A stretch of DNA of 64,000 nucleotides from Pseudomonadota bacterium. GTDB lineage: Bacteria > Pseudomonadota > Gammaproteobacteria > Steroidobacterales > Steroidobacteraceae. A program made the position numbers and the translations under genes. Below, one piece after another: positions 26,588 to 35,003 of this stretch. Position 1 is the stretch's first letter. The number at the start of each line of letters is the position of its first letter. The stretch is from positions 868,001 to 932,000 of the forward strand of contig JAFEDR010000009.1 of NCBI GenBank assembly GCA_018241525.1, written 5' to 3'. The notes under the pieces are model-generated. The model searched no databases and was not told the origin of the DNA. It worked only from the letters and a program-made list of their open reading frames with translations.

Positions 26588-28402
26588 TCAAGTTGCCGCG
26601 ATCAGCTTCAGGTGCTCGACGACCGGCCCGAGCGCGAGCGCCGGCACGTAGGTCAGCACGCCAATCAGCAGAATCGACCCGAGCAGCAGGGCCACGAACA
26701 GCGGCCCATGCGTCGGCATCGTGCCTTCCGAAACCGGGATTCGCTTCTTCGCTGCCAGCGAACCGGCCATCGCGAGCACTGCGACGATGGGCCAGAAGCG
26801 GGCAATGAACATCGCGATCGCGGTCGAAATATTGTAGAAGACGGTGTTGGCACTGAGGCCGCCGAAAGCGCTGCCATTGTTGTTGGCGGCGGATGAGAAG
26901 GCGTACAGGATCTCGCTGAAGCCATGCGGACCCGGATTCGCGACGCCCGCTCGGCCCGCAGCGCTCGCCACCGCAACGGCCGTGCCGGCGAGAACCACGA
27001 ACGGCGTGGTCAGGATGAAGATCGAGGCGAGCTTCATTTCGAGCGCCTCGATCTTCTTGCCGAGGTATTCTGGCGTCCGGCCGATCATCAGGCCCGCGAT
27101 GAACACCCCGAGAATCGCGTATAGCAGGATGGAGTAGAGGCCCGTTCCGACACCGCCCGGCGCGAGTTCGCCGAGTTGGATCAGGAATAGCGGCGCGAGC
27201 CCGCCCAGCGGCATCAGCGAATCGTGCATGGTATTGACTGCACCGCACGACGTTGCAGTCGTGACCGCCGCAAACAGCGCCGATGCGGCGATGCCGAATC
27301 GGCTCTCCTTTCCTTCCATGTTGCCGCCTGGTTGGCCGTTGCTCGCCAACTGGTCGATGCCCCGGTGCGCAAGCAGCGGATTGCCGTGCTGCTCGCTGTA
27401 GTAGGCGACCAGCGTGAGGCCAACGAACAGAATCAGCATCGCGACCAGCAGTGCCCAGCCCTGGCGCTGGTCGCCGACCATGCGGCCAAACGTGTAGGTC
27501 AGAGCGAACGGAATCAGCAGGATCGCGAACATCTGGAGCCAATTGGTCAGTGCGGTCGGGTTCTCGAACGGGTGCGCCGAGTTCGCGTTGAGGAAGCCGC
27601 CGCCATTCGTGCCCAGCTCCTTGATCGCTTCCTGCGATGCGATCGGACCCATCGGCAGGATCTGGCTATTGGCCACCGCCGGCTGAGTAACCGGCCGCCC
27701 TGCGGCATCGACGACGGCCGCCCCGGCGGGATCGAGCACCGGCGCCTCGTATATCGTCGGCTCGACTGTCTTGGCCTCGACATAAGGCGAGAAATTCTGA
27801 ATCACGCCCTGACTCACGAGGACGAGGGCCAGCACGAGAGAGAGCGGCAGCAGCACGTAGAGCGTCGCGCGGGTGAGATCCACCCAGAAGTTGCCAATGG
27901 TTGCGACCGTATGTCGCGCGATTCCCCGCACAAGTGCGATGGCGACGACCAGCCCCGTGGCGGCCGACAGGAAGTTCTGCACGGCGAGGCCGGCCATCTG
28001 CACCAAGTACCCCATCGTCGACTCGCCCGAGTATCCCTGCCAGTTGGTATTCGTGACGAAGCTGACCGCGGTATTGAATGCCGAGTCCGGCGCCACGGCG
28101 CCGAGCACCTGCGGATTGAGTGGCAGGTAACCCTGCAGCCGCTGCAGCGCGTAGACCGCCACCGCGCCGGCGACGTTGATGAGCAGCAGGGCAAGCGCGT
28201 AGTCCCGCCAAGACGACTCGGCGGCGGGGTCTACCCCGCAGAGTCGATAGATGCCGCGCTCGAGCCGGCCGCCCCCGACCCGCGCCAGCGGGCCGCCGTC
28301 CTCCATGACGCGGGCGATGTAGTCGCCTAACGGCCGGACGCAGGCGATGACGGCCAGTAGCAACGTCGCCAGCAGCAGCTGAAACTCGGCGTCCGCGTTC
28401 AT
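26588..28402 (-). CDS. kdpA: Potassium-transporting ATPase KdpA subunit
   Basis: A 604-residue channel-like subunit of the SKT superfamily that binds and translocates K+. Visible landmarks are [59 protein letters not shown] and the late [36 protein letters not shown], together with multiple membrane spans. At 604 residues it is about 45 longer than the E. coli protein (557); the extra length lies partly in the [24 protein letters not shown] loop. The ATG directly follows the TAG of kdpF with no spacer. Confidence 0.97.
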   Translation of the reverse strand: MNADAEFQLLLATLLLAVIACVRPLGDYIARVMEDGGPLARVGGGRLERGIYRLCGVDPAAESSWRDYALALLLINVAGAVAVYALQRLQGYLPLNPQVLGAVAPDSAFNTAVSFVTNTNWQGYSGESTMGYLVQMAGLAVQNFLSAATGLVVAIALVRGIARHTVATIGNFWVDLTRATLYVLLPLSLVLALVLVSQGVIQNFSPYVEAKTVEPTIYEAPVLDPAGAAVVDAAGRPVTQPAVANSQILPMGPIASQEAIKELGTNGGGFLNANSAHPFENPTALTNWLQMFAILLIPFALTYTFGRMVGDQRQGWALLVAMLILFVGLTLVAYYSEQHGNPLLAHRGIDQLASNGQPGGNMEGKESRFGIAASALFAAVTTATSCGAVNTMHDSLMPLGGLAPLFLIQLGELAPGGVGTGLYSILLYAILGVFIAGLMIGRTPEYLGKKIEALEMKLASIFILTTPFVVLAGTAVAVASAAGRAGVANPGPHGFSEILYAFSSAANNNGSAFGGLSANTVFYNISTAIAMFIARFWPIVAVLAMAGSLAAKKRIPVSEGTMPTHGPLFVALLLGSILLIGVLTYVPALALGPVVEHLKLIAAT

Positions 28403-28492
28403 CTAGAAGCGCTCCGCGCGGACCAGCGCGTAGATGAGGTAGATGAAGACCCCGAGCGCCAACGCGCCAGCGAGGATCGCGGCAAGCGTCAC
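28403..28492 (-). CDS. kdpF: Potassium-transporting ATPase KdpF subunit
   Basis: A 29-residue single-span peptide (LAAILAGALALGVFIYLIYALVRAERF). It ends in the L-x-x-P/A-E-x-F motif typical of KdpF and is exactly the length of the E. coli subunit. KdpF stabilises the KdpABC complex in the membrane. The GTG start overlaps the stop of the preceding tiny ORF (GTGA), and its TAG is immediately followed by the kdpA ATG, so it is tightly coupled to both neighbours. Confidence 0.88.
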   Translation of the reverse strand: MTLAAILAGALALGVFIYLIYALVRAERF

Positions 28493-28578
28493 GGGCGGAG
28501 CCCGCGGTCGACGACCCAGACCAGCGCAACAGTGACGAACCACAGCGCGGCCAGCAGCAGCATGTAGACGGCGTCCAA
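28489..28578 (-). CDS. 29-residue membrane peptide preceding kdpF
   Basis: A tiny ORF, DAVYMLLLAALWFVTVALVWV followed by VDRGLRP, forms one transmembrane helix with a positively charged end. A TTG start is proposed because AGGAGG lies four bases upstream; the internal ATG five codons later is an alternative. Its stop overlaps the GTG of kdpF by 4 bp. Its place as first gene of the kdp operon suggests a further small Kdp subunit or a translational leader. I recall similar short ORFs before kdpF in other genomes but cannot verify this here. Confidence 0.6.
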   Translation of the reverse strand: MDAVYMLLLAALWFVTVALVWVVDRGLRP

Positions 28579-28621
28579 AGGCCCTCCTGGTACGGTCGAG
28601 GAGGACGGTAGCTCCGCCGCC

Positions 28622-28639
28622 GTGAAAAGCGCGTGCAAA
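28622..28639 (-). promoter_or_regulatory. Candidate KdpE box upstream of the kdpFABC operon
   Basis: Read on the minus strand this is TTTGCACGCGCTTTTCAC, a direct-repeat-like TTTGCA / TTTCAC motif with 12-bp spacing of the TTT starts. Fifteen of its 18 bases match the element at 32157-32174 in front of the outer-membrane barrel gene. It lies 43 bp before the first kdp start codon and within the kdpD/kdp divergent region, where KdpE would be expected to bind. E. coli KdpE also recognises T-rich direct repeats. Confidence 0.5.
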
Positions 28640-28728
28640 AAAACGGCCGGCACGGGCAGTAAGCTCCTCCGGCCGGTACGATGGGGCCGTAGGGGTGCGC
28701 TTGACGAGCCGCCACGCCCGGGGACTGC

Positions 28729-31410
28729 ATGACAGAGCGCCGAGATCCGGACGAGCTGCTCGCTGACGTGCAACGCGAGGAAGCGCGTGCGCGGCGCGGC
28801 CGGCTGCGGATCTTCTTCGGCTCGTCCGCCGGCATCGGCAAGACCTACTCGATGCTGGAAGCTGCTCGCGGGGCACGCGCCGCCGGCGCCGATCTCGTGG
28901 TCGGCTACGTGGAACCGCATGGCCGCCTCGAAACCGAACGCCTGCTGATCGGGCTAGAGTGCCTGCCCTTCCTCGAGGTCCGCTACCGCGCCTTGGTGCG
29001 CCCCGAGTTCGACCTTGACGCCGCGCTCGTGCGGCGACCCGCGATCCTGCTGGTCGACGAGCTTGCCCACTCGAACCTCGTCGAGGGCGAGCCGCGCCCT
29101 CGTCATGCCAAGCGCTGGCAGGACGTCGAGGAACTGTTGGACGCCGGGATCAGCGTCTGGACGACGCTCAACGTCCAGCACCTGGAGAGCCTGAACGATG
29201 TGGTCGCGGGAATCACCGGGGTACGCCAGAACGAAACCGTGCCCGATCGCGTGTTCGACGAGGCAGACGAAGTCGAGCTGATCGACCTGCCTCCGGACGA
29301 CCTGCTGGCTCGCCTGCGCGCCGGCAAGGTGTATCTCGCCGACCAGGCGGCCACTGCATCGGAGCGGTTCTTCCGCAAGCCGAACTTACTGGCGCTTCGC
29401 GAGCTGGCCTTGCGTCGTACCGCCGACCGAGTCGACGCGGCGGCGCGCGAGTACGCGGGCCGGGAACGGCACTCGCGGCCGTGGCTCGCGCGCGACCGGT
29501 TCCTGATTGCGGTCGCGCCGGACGATCAGGCCGAGCAACTCGTGCGGGTCGGCAAGCGGTTCGCCGATGCGCTGGACGCCGAATGGATAGTCGTGTCAGT
29601 CGAAACGCCTGAGCTGCTGAAGCTCGGCGAGGCGCGACGCAATCAGCGCATCGAGGTGCTGCGGCTCGCCGAGTCGCTCGGAGCCGAGACCGTCACGTTG
29701 GATGGCGCGACCGCCGCCGAAGCGCTGACCGAGTATGCGCGGCTGCGGAACGTTACCCGCATCGTGGTTGGCGAGGCCAAACGGCGCGGCTGGCGAAGCT
29801 GGCTGCGCCGCTCAACCGCGATCGAACTCGCCCGTCGCGGACGCGAATTCGACGTCTCGATCATCGCCCAGCGCGAGGCACCAGGATCACCTCCGCGTGC
29901 CTACCCGGGCAGCGTGCCGGAGATCCGCTGGCGGCGTTACTGGCTGGCACTCGGGATCTCGGCGGTGTGCACCGGGCTCGCCGCGCTGATGTACCCCTAC
30001 TTCGAGCTGACCAACCTCGTGATGGTCTACCTGCTCGGCAGCACGATCGCTGCGCTTCGGCTCGGGCGCGGCCCGGCGAGTCTGACGGCATTCGTCAACG
30101 TCGCAGCGTTCGATTTCTGCTTCGTGCCGCCGCGCTTCAGCTTTGCGGTCAGCGACTTTCAGTACCTGGTGACCTTCGCGGTGATGCTCGGCATGACGCT
30201 CGTAGTCGCGAGCCTGGTGGCGAGTGTCCGGGCGCAGACCCGCGTCGCCGGCGCGCGGGAGCGGCGCACGGCGCTCCTCTACGCGATGAGCCGCGAGTTG
30301 GCAGCCAATCGCAGCTTCGACACTCTCGCCATGGTCGCGGTCAAGCACGTGGCCGAGACGTTCGCGAGTGAGGCGGTCGTGCTGATGCCGGACCCGTCCG
30401 GCCGCCTGCAGTTACCGGAGGGCGAGCGGGCGCCGGGTGCCTTTGCCGGGGCGGACCTGTCCATCGCGCAGTGGGTCCACGACCATGGCAAGCCGGCCGG
30501 CCTGGGTACCGACACCCTGCCGGCCGCCCCGGCGCAGTACCTGCCGCTCGCCGGCACGCGGCGTACGCTCGGCGTGCTTGCTGTGCGACCGCGGCAACGT
30601 CGGCGACTGCTGCTGCCCGAGCAGCGCCACCTGCTCGAAACCTTCGCCGGGCAGATCGCACTCGCGATCGAGCGTGCCCAGCTCGCCGAGGACGCGGAGG
30701 CTGCGCGCGTTGCAGCCGAGACCGAGAGTCTGCGCAACACCCTGCTGGCTTCGATCTCGCACGACCTGCGCACGCCGCTCGCGGTGATCGCGGGGGCGAG
30801 CAGCGCCCTCGCAGATCCGAACGTCGAGCTCCGTCCCGACGCGCGCCAAGCGCTGGCACACTCGATCGACACCAAGGCGCGCGAAATGTCCGAGCTCATC
30901 TCCAACGTGCTCGACCTGATGCGCTTCGAAGCCGGCGAGGTTCGCCTGCGCCTCGAGTGGGAAACCGTCGACGATCTCGTCGGCACGGCGCTCGCGCGTC
31001 TCGATGAGCGATTGCGCGGTTGGCGGGTCGAGGTGGTACTGCCGGCGGAGTTGCCGGCGGTGCGGGTCGATGCGGCGCTCATCATCCAGCTGCTCTCGAA
31101 CCTCTTGGACAATGCGGCGCGGCATACGCCGCGCGGCACCCGCATCCGGGTCGGCGCGACCCAATCGGACGATACGGTCGAACTCAGCGTCGAGGACACC
31201 GGCCCTGGCCTGCCGCCCGGCGATCCGGAGCGACTGTTCGCGAAATTCCAGCGCGGGCGCGAGGAAAGCAACGCCGGCGGTGCCGGGCTCGGACTCGCGA
31301 TCTGCCGGGCGATCGCTCGGGCCCACGGCGGTAGAATTTCGGCTACGCCGCGGCCGGGTGGCGGCGCCTGCTTCAGATTCGTGCTGCCGATCGGCGCGGA
31401 GCCCCCGTGA
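28729..31410 (+). CDS. kdpD: Osmosensitive K+ channel/turgor sensor histidine kinase KdpD
   Basis: An 893-residue sensor kinase. It carries the N-terminal KdpD ATP-binding domain with P-loop K38 (GSSAGIGKTY; Ser-Ala replaces the usual Ala-Pro), a USP-like domain around 250-380, and four membrane spans around 400-500 (the DUF4118 module). A GAF-like domain follows, then HisKA with H678 (SISHDLRTPLAVIAG) and HATPase (LLDNAARHTPRG, DTGPGLPPGD, GAGLGLAI). It senses K+ limitation or turgor and phosphorylates KdpE. It is divergent from kdpFABC across a 150-bp region and its stop overlaps kdpE by 4 bp (GTGA). Confidence 0.96.
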   Translation: MTERRDPDELLADVQREEARARRGRLRIFFGSSAGIGKTYSMLEAARGARAAGADLVVGYVEPHGRLETERLLIGLECLPFLEVRYRALVRPEFDLDAALVRRPAILLVDELAHSNLVEGEPRPRHAKRWQDVEELLDAGISVWTTLNVQHLESLNDVVAGITGVRQNETVPDRVFDEADEVELIDLPPDDLLARLRAGKVYLADQAATASERFFRKPNLLALRELALRRTADRVDAAAREYAGRERHSRPWLARDRFLIAVAPDDQAEQLVRVGKRFADALDAEWIVVSVETPELLKLGEARRNQRIEVLRLAESLGAETVTLDGATAAEALTEYARLRNVTRIVVGEAKRRGWRSWLRRSTAIELARRGREFDVSIIAQREAPGSPPRAYPGSVPEIRWRRYWLALGISAVCTGLAALMYPYFELTNLVMVYLLGSTIAALRLGRGPASLTAFVNVAAFDFCFVPPRFSFAVSDFQYLVTFAVMLGMTLVVASLVASVRAQTRVAGARERRTALLYAMSRELAANRSFDTLAMVAVKHVAETFASEAVVLMPDPSGRLQLPEGERAPGAFAGADLSIAQWVHDHGKPAGLGTDTLPAAPAQYLPLAGTRRTLGVLAVRPRQRRRLLLPEQRHLLETFAGQIALAIERAQLAEDAEAARVAAETESLRNTLLASISHDLRTPLAVIAGASSALADPNVELRPDARQALAHSIDTKAREMSELISNVLDLMRFEAGEVRLRLEWETVDDLVGTALARLDERLRGWRVEVVLPAELPAVRVDAALIIQLLSNLLDNAARHTPRGTRIRVGATQSDDTVELSVEDTGPGLPPGDPERLFAKFQRGREESNAGGAGLGLAICRAIARAHGGRISATPRPGGGACFRFVLPIGAEPP

Positions 31411-32123
31411 CCCAGGCCATGTTCCAGGTGCTGATCGTCGAGGATGACAGCGCCATTCGCGGCGTGCTGCGCACGCTGCTCGAAGCTCAGCACTACCGGG
31501 TGATCGAGGCGGAAAACGCTGGCCGAGGCTCGATCGAAGCGCGCAGCCACCGACCCGATGCAGCGATCATTGATCTCGGACTGCCGGATCGTGACGGACT
31601 GTCGCTGATCCGCGAGATACGCGACTATTCGCCGCTGCCCATTCTGGTACTGTCGGCACGGACCCTGGAGTCGGCCAAGATCGCGGCACTGGATGCCGGC
31701 GCGGACGACTTCGTCGATAAGCCGTTCAGTGCACCCGAGCTGCTCGCGCGGATCCGCGCGGTACTGAGGCGGAACGCGCGCGGCGAACAGCAGCTACCGC
31801 ACCTGCGGCTCGGCCGCATCGAGATCGATCTGACGGCGCGTGTCGCTACCGGTCCGGACGGCGCGCTACACCTCACGCCGCTCGAGTTCCGCCTGCTCGA
31901 GTGCCTGGCGCGGCACGCGGGCATGATCGTGACCCACGCGCAACTGGTCCGCGAGGTCTGGGGACCGGAGCGCGCGGGGGACACGCGCGGGCTGCGTTCC
32001 TACGTACGCATGCTGCGGCAAAAGCTGGAACCCGAGCCGGGTCAGCCGCGCTACATCGTCACCGAGGCCGGCGTCGGCTATCGCCTGATCTTGGACGAGC
32101 CGGGCCCGGAGCGGCTGGACTGA
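31407..32123 (+). CDS. kdpE: Response regulator KdpE (OmpR/PhoB family)
   Basis: A 238-residue two-domain regulator. The receiver carries D56 in AIIDLGLPDRDG, the acidic pair in VEDDSAIRG and K106-type VDKPFSAPELLARI. The C-terminal winged helix has HLTPLEFRLLECLARHAGMIVTH and GDTRGLRSYVRMLRQKLE. It activates the kdp operon. A GTG start overlaps the kdpD stop; the ATG four codons later is an alternative. The two copies of an 18-bp motif at 28622-28639 and 32157-32174 are its likely binding sites. Confidence 0.95.
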   Translation: MTQAMFQVLIVEDDSAIRGVLRTLLEAQHYRVIEAENAGRGSIEARSHRPDAAIIDLGLPDRDGLSLIREIRDYSPLPILVLSARTLESAKIAALDAGADDFVDKPFSAPELLARIRAVLRRNARGEQQLPHLRLGRIEIDLTARVATGPDGALHLTPLEFRLLECLARHAGMIVTHAQLVREVWGPERAGDTRGLRSYVRMLRQKLEPEPGQPRYIVTEAGVGYRLILDEPGPERLD

Positions 32124-32156
32124 GCCCGGCCGGCTCCGCGGCCGTTGCGGCCGAAA

Positions 32157-32174
32157 TTTGCACGGGGATTTCAC
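32157..32174 (+). promoter_or_regulatory. Candidate KdpE box upstream of the outer-membrane barrel gene
   Basis: TTTGCACGGGGATTTCAC lies in the 153-bp gap after kdpE and 102 bp before the barrel gene. It matches the element in front of kdpFABC at 15 of 18 positions, with mismatches only in the spacer. This points to co-regulation by KdpE. Confidence 0.5.
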
Positions 32175-32276
32175 CACCGCGCTGCAACAATGACGTTCCG
32201 CAGCTGACCAGCCGTCGGCGCGGGCGGCGCACATCGTCGCGCGTGTGCGACGGCCGCAAAACGGAGTGCCACCCAG

Positions 32277-34070
32277 ATGAGCCGCGTTCCCCTGATCTCA
32301 AGACTGGCCGCGACCGCCATCGTCGGTGTGCTGGCCGTGCTCGGCCTACTGGCCGTGGGCGCCGCACGGGCCGAGCCGGCATCGGCTCCGACCCTTGGCG
32401 CCCTGGTCGGCATCGTCAGTGACCCCAATCATCGCGCCGTCGGGCGGGCGACCGTCACTGCCGTGCGCGCCGACGGCGCATCGACGCGCGCAACGCTGAG
32501 CGCCGCGGATGGCGCCTTCGCGTTTGCCGATCTCGCGCCCGGCGAGTGGCTACTCGCCGTTGAAGGTAGCGAGGGGCTGTCGCTGCGAGTGACGGTTCCC
32601 GCGGGCCATGCCGCGCGCGCGGATCTCGTCGCCACCAACGCGGTTCCCGCCGAACCGGCGGGCGCAGTTGCCAAGGCGGTGAGTGCCGCCGCGTCCGTCC
32701 ACCCGGCGCTGACCTTGCCGGCGCCCGCGCCGACCGTCGATACCGAGACGCCGTTCGCCTTCGGTGACTTCACTTGGCTGAATGGCTCGCCACGCAATCA
32801 CGAGCCGGCCTTCGACACGCAGTTCTTCACGCCTGACGTCCGCTTCGATGCGCACTTCATGGAGGACTTCAATCACCCGCGCGACCACACCATCGTCGGA
32901 TCCACCGAGTCGTTCCGCTCCGGCGAGTTCCAGCTCGAACAGGTGAGCGTCGGTGGCGACTTCCACTGGGAGAACGTCCGCGCGCGCGTCCTGTACATGA
33001 ACGGCCTCTTCGCGGCGACGACGCCGCGGAACGACGCGAGCACGGGCACCGGGCAATGGGACTTACGCACCGCGTACCGTTACCTGTCCGAGGCGAATGC
33101 CGGCTATCACTTCGACGTCGACCACGGGCTGAACGTGGATGCCGGGATCTTCGTCTCCTACATCGGGCTCTTCAGCTACTACAACTTCGACAACTGGGCA
33201 TACCAACCCTCCTACGTGTCGTCGAACACGCCGTGGTTCTTCAACGGGCTGCGCGTACAGTGGTTTCCGACGAACACCTTGAAGATCGAACCCTGGATCA
33301 TCAACGGCTGGCAGTCCTACGGCCGGTTCAATCAGCACCTCGGGTTCGGCGGCCAGGTCCTCTGGCAGCCTTACGAGTGGCTGAAGCTGGTCTCGAACAA
33401 CTATGGCGTCGGCGAAGACAATCCCGGATTGGAGTCGACCCAGCGCATTCATACGGACGACAGCGTCGAGGTCCGCTACTTCAACGACGCGAATAATGGG
33501 CGCGGGCCCTCGAAGATGGCGTTCTCGATCACGGTCGACGCCGGGTGTCAGTATGGCGGTGGCATCCATTGCACGGGAGGCCCGAACCGCAGTGCGTTCC
33601 TCGGGTTCATGGCCTACCACCGGATCTGGTTCGACCACGACCTCTACGCGGTCACCGTCGGTGGCGGCGCGATGAGCAATCCGGGCCGTTACCTGACGCT
33701 GCTCCCGCCGATCAACGGTGCCGACGCGGTGTCCGGCACGCCGTACTTCACCGAGAATCCCGGTGATCATGCCTACATGTGGGACGCGACCCTCGGGATC
33801 CAGTACATGCCGAAGCAGTGGATCACCTGGTGGGCCGAGGCGGGCTATCGTCATTCAGACGTGCCCTACTTCGCAGGCGCCGGCGGCGTCACCCCGCCGG
33901 GCGGTAACAACGGAGCGCCGCAGTACTACACCTGCGCGTCTGGTGCGAGCGCCGGGACTGCAGTCCTTGCCCAGGCGGCGCTCGCCTGCGGCGGGGCGGG
34001 TGCGGTCTGGTTCCCGGACCTGCGCCGTTCGGAGACGAAGCTCTCGGCCGGAGTAATGGTGAAGTTCTGA
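32277..34070 (+). CDS. Outer-membrane beta-barrel protein with N-terminal carboxypeptidase-regulatory-like domain (BBP2-type porin)
   Basis: A 597-residue exported protein. It has a signal peptide (ATAIVGVLAVLGLLAVGAARA), then a CarboxypepD_reg-like beta-sandwich around 40-120 (GALVGIVSDPNHRAVGRATVTAVRADG, LAPGEWLLAVEG). An Ala/Pro linker is followed by an aromatic-rich barrel from about residue 150 ending in AGVMVKF, the C-terminal Phe being the usual outer-membrane targeting signal. The barrel resembles the putative porin family BBP2/OmpL. It lies right behind kdpDE with a copy of the kdp promoter motif upstream, so a role as an outer-membrane K+ or general cation porin is proposed; this is inference. 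Confidence 0.75.
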   Translation: MSRVPLISRLAATAIVGVLAVLGLLAVGAARAEPASAPTLGALVGIVSDPNHRAVGRATVTAVRADGASTRATLSAADGAFAFADLAPGEWLLAVEGSEGLSLRVTVPAGHAARADLVATNAVPAEPAGAVAKAVSAAASVHPALTLPAPAPTVDTETPFAFGDFTWLNGSPRNHEPAFDTQFFTPDVRFDAHFMEDFNHPRDHTIVGSTESFRSGEFQLEQVSVGGDFHWENVRARVLYMNGLFAATTPRNDASTGTGQWDLRTAYRYLSEANAGYHFDVDHGLNVDAGIFVSYIGLFSYYNFDNWAYQPSYVSSNTPWFFNGLRVQWFPTNTLKIEPWIINGWQSYGRFNQHLGFGGQVLWQPYEWLKLVSNNYGVGEDNPGLESTQRIHTDDSVEVRYFNDANNGRGPSKMAFSITVDAGCQYGGGIHCTGGPNRSAFLGFMAYHRIWFDHDLYAVTVGGGAMSNPGRYLTLLPPINGADAVSGTPYFTENPGDHAYMWDATLGIQYMPKQWITWWAEAGYRHSDVPYFAGAGGVTPPGGNNGAPQYYTCASGASAGTAVLAQAALACGGAGAVWFPDLRRSETKLSAGVMVKF

Positions 34071-34192
34071 CGCGAAGCTTGGCGGGCGGCGCAGGCAATC
34101 CCCTCGCGCCGCGCGGACCTCCGCGTACAATCGTGGCGCGGCGACCTCCGGGGTCGCGGTGCGGAACGATGTCCGTTCGAGGTGTGCCACGC

Positions 34193-34951
34193 ATGCGAAT
34201 CCGTTTCCCGTCGGGTCTGCTGACCGTTCTCGTGCTCGCGGCGTGCACGGCGTCGCCCCGGCCCGAGTCGCTTCCGCCGGCCGGCGAGGGCGCGTTCTTC
34301 CACCTCACGCCGCTGCACCCGATCAGCGAACTGCTGCCGGTCGCCCTGCACGCGACGCCCCCGGTCGAAGCGGGCAACTTCCGGGCGCCTGACCTGGTGG
34401 AACTCGCGACGCTCGACCCGACCATCCACCTCGACATCCGCTACGCCACCGACCGGAACTTCCTGCGCACGCCGCTCTACAGCCAGCCGCGGGCGTTCCT
34501 GCAGCGTCCGGCGGCCGAGGCGCTGCTGAGGGCGCACCGTGCGCTCGCGCGCGAGGGCTATGGCCTGCTCATCCACGATGCCTACCGGCCGTGGTATGTC
34601 ACCAGGCTCTTCTGGGACGCCACCAGCGAGGCGAACCACAAGTTCGTCGCCGACCCGGCGCAGGGTTCGCGACACAACCGGGGCTGTGCGGTGGACCTGA
34701 CGCTCTACTCGCTGAAGACGGGCCAGCCCGTCGAGATGCCGAGCCTGTACGACGAGATGAGCCCACGGGCCTACCCGACCTTTGACGGCGGGTCGCCGGA
34801 GGCGCGGCGCCTGCGCGACCGGCTGCGGAGCGCGATGGAGGCAGAGGGCTTTTCGGTCTACGAGTACGAGTGGTGGCACTTCGACTACCGGGACTGGCGC
34901 TCCTTTGCAATCCAGAACGTGCGCTTCGAGGACCTCGGATCGCCGCGCTGA
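34193..34951 (+). CDS. D-alanyl-D-alanine dipeptidase (VanX/DdpX-type, M15D) lipoprotein
   Basis: A 252-residue metallopeptidase with a lipoprotein signal (LLTVLVLAACTASP, lipobox LAAC). The zinc and catalytic motifs are GSRHNRGCAVDLTLY (SxHxxGxAxD) and YEYEWWHFDYRDW (ExxWWH), with LIHDAYRPW as the substrate-binding Arg motif. It cleaves D-Ala-D-Ala dipeptide, most likely in cell-wall recycling. There is no VanA or VanH partner, so no glycopeptide resistance is implied. A start at 34169 is possible, but the chosen ATG follows GAGGT and gives a clean lipobox. TACAAT at 34126-34131 may be its -10. Confidence 0.9.
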   Translation: MRIRFPSGLLTVLVLAACTASPRPESLPPAGEGAFFHLTPLHPISELLPVALHATPPVEAGNFRAPDLVELATLDPTIHLDIRYATDRNFLRTPLYSQPRAFLQRPAAEALLRAHRALAREGYGLLIHDAYRPWYVTRLFWDATSEANHKFVADPAQGSRHNRGCAVDLTLYSLKTGQPVEMPSLYDEMSPRAYPTFDGGSPEARRLRDRLRSAMEAEGFSVYEYEWWHFDYRDWRSFAIQNVRFEDLGSPR

Positions 34952-35003
34952 CGGCATGATCACCGCCCCCTTCACCGTCCGGCACCGACGCCGGCCGAGA
35001 GCC

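Noticed and set aside
26577..27542. N-terminal extension of kdpB by about 320 residues.
   Set aside because: It overlaps kdpA in another frame, has no KdpB-like sequence, and the GTG with a proper ribosome site is at 26576.
34193..34951. Glycopeptide-resistance role for the VanX-like dipeptidase.
   Set aside because: No VanA, VanH or VanRS genes are nearby; a lipoprotein dipeptidase fits cell-wall recycling better.
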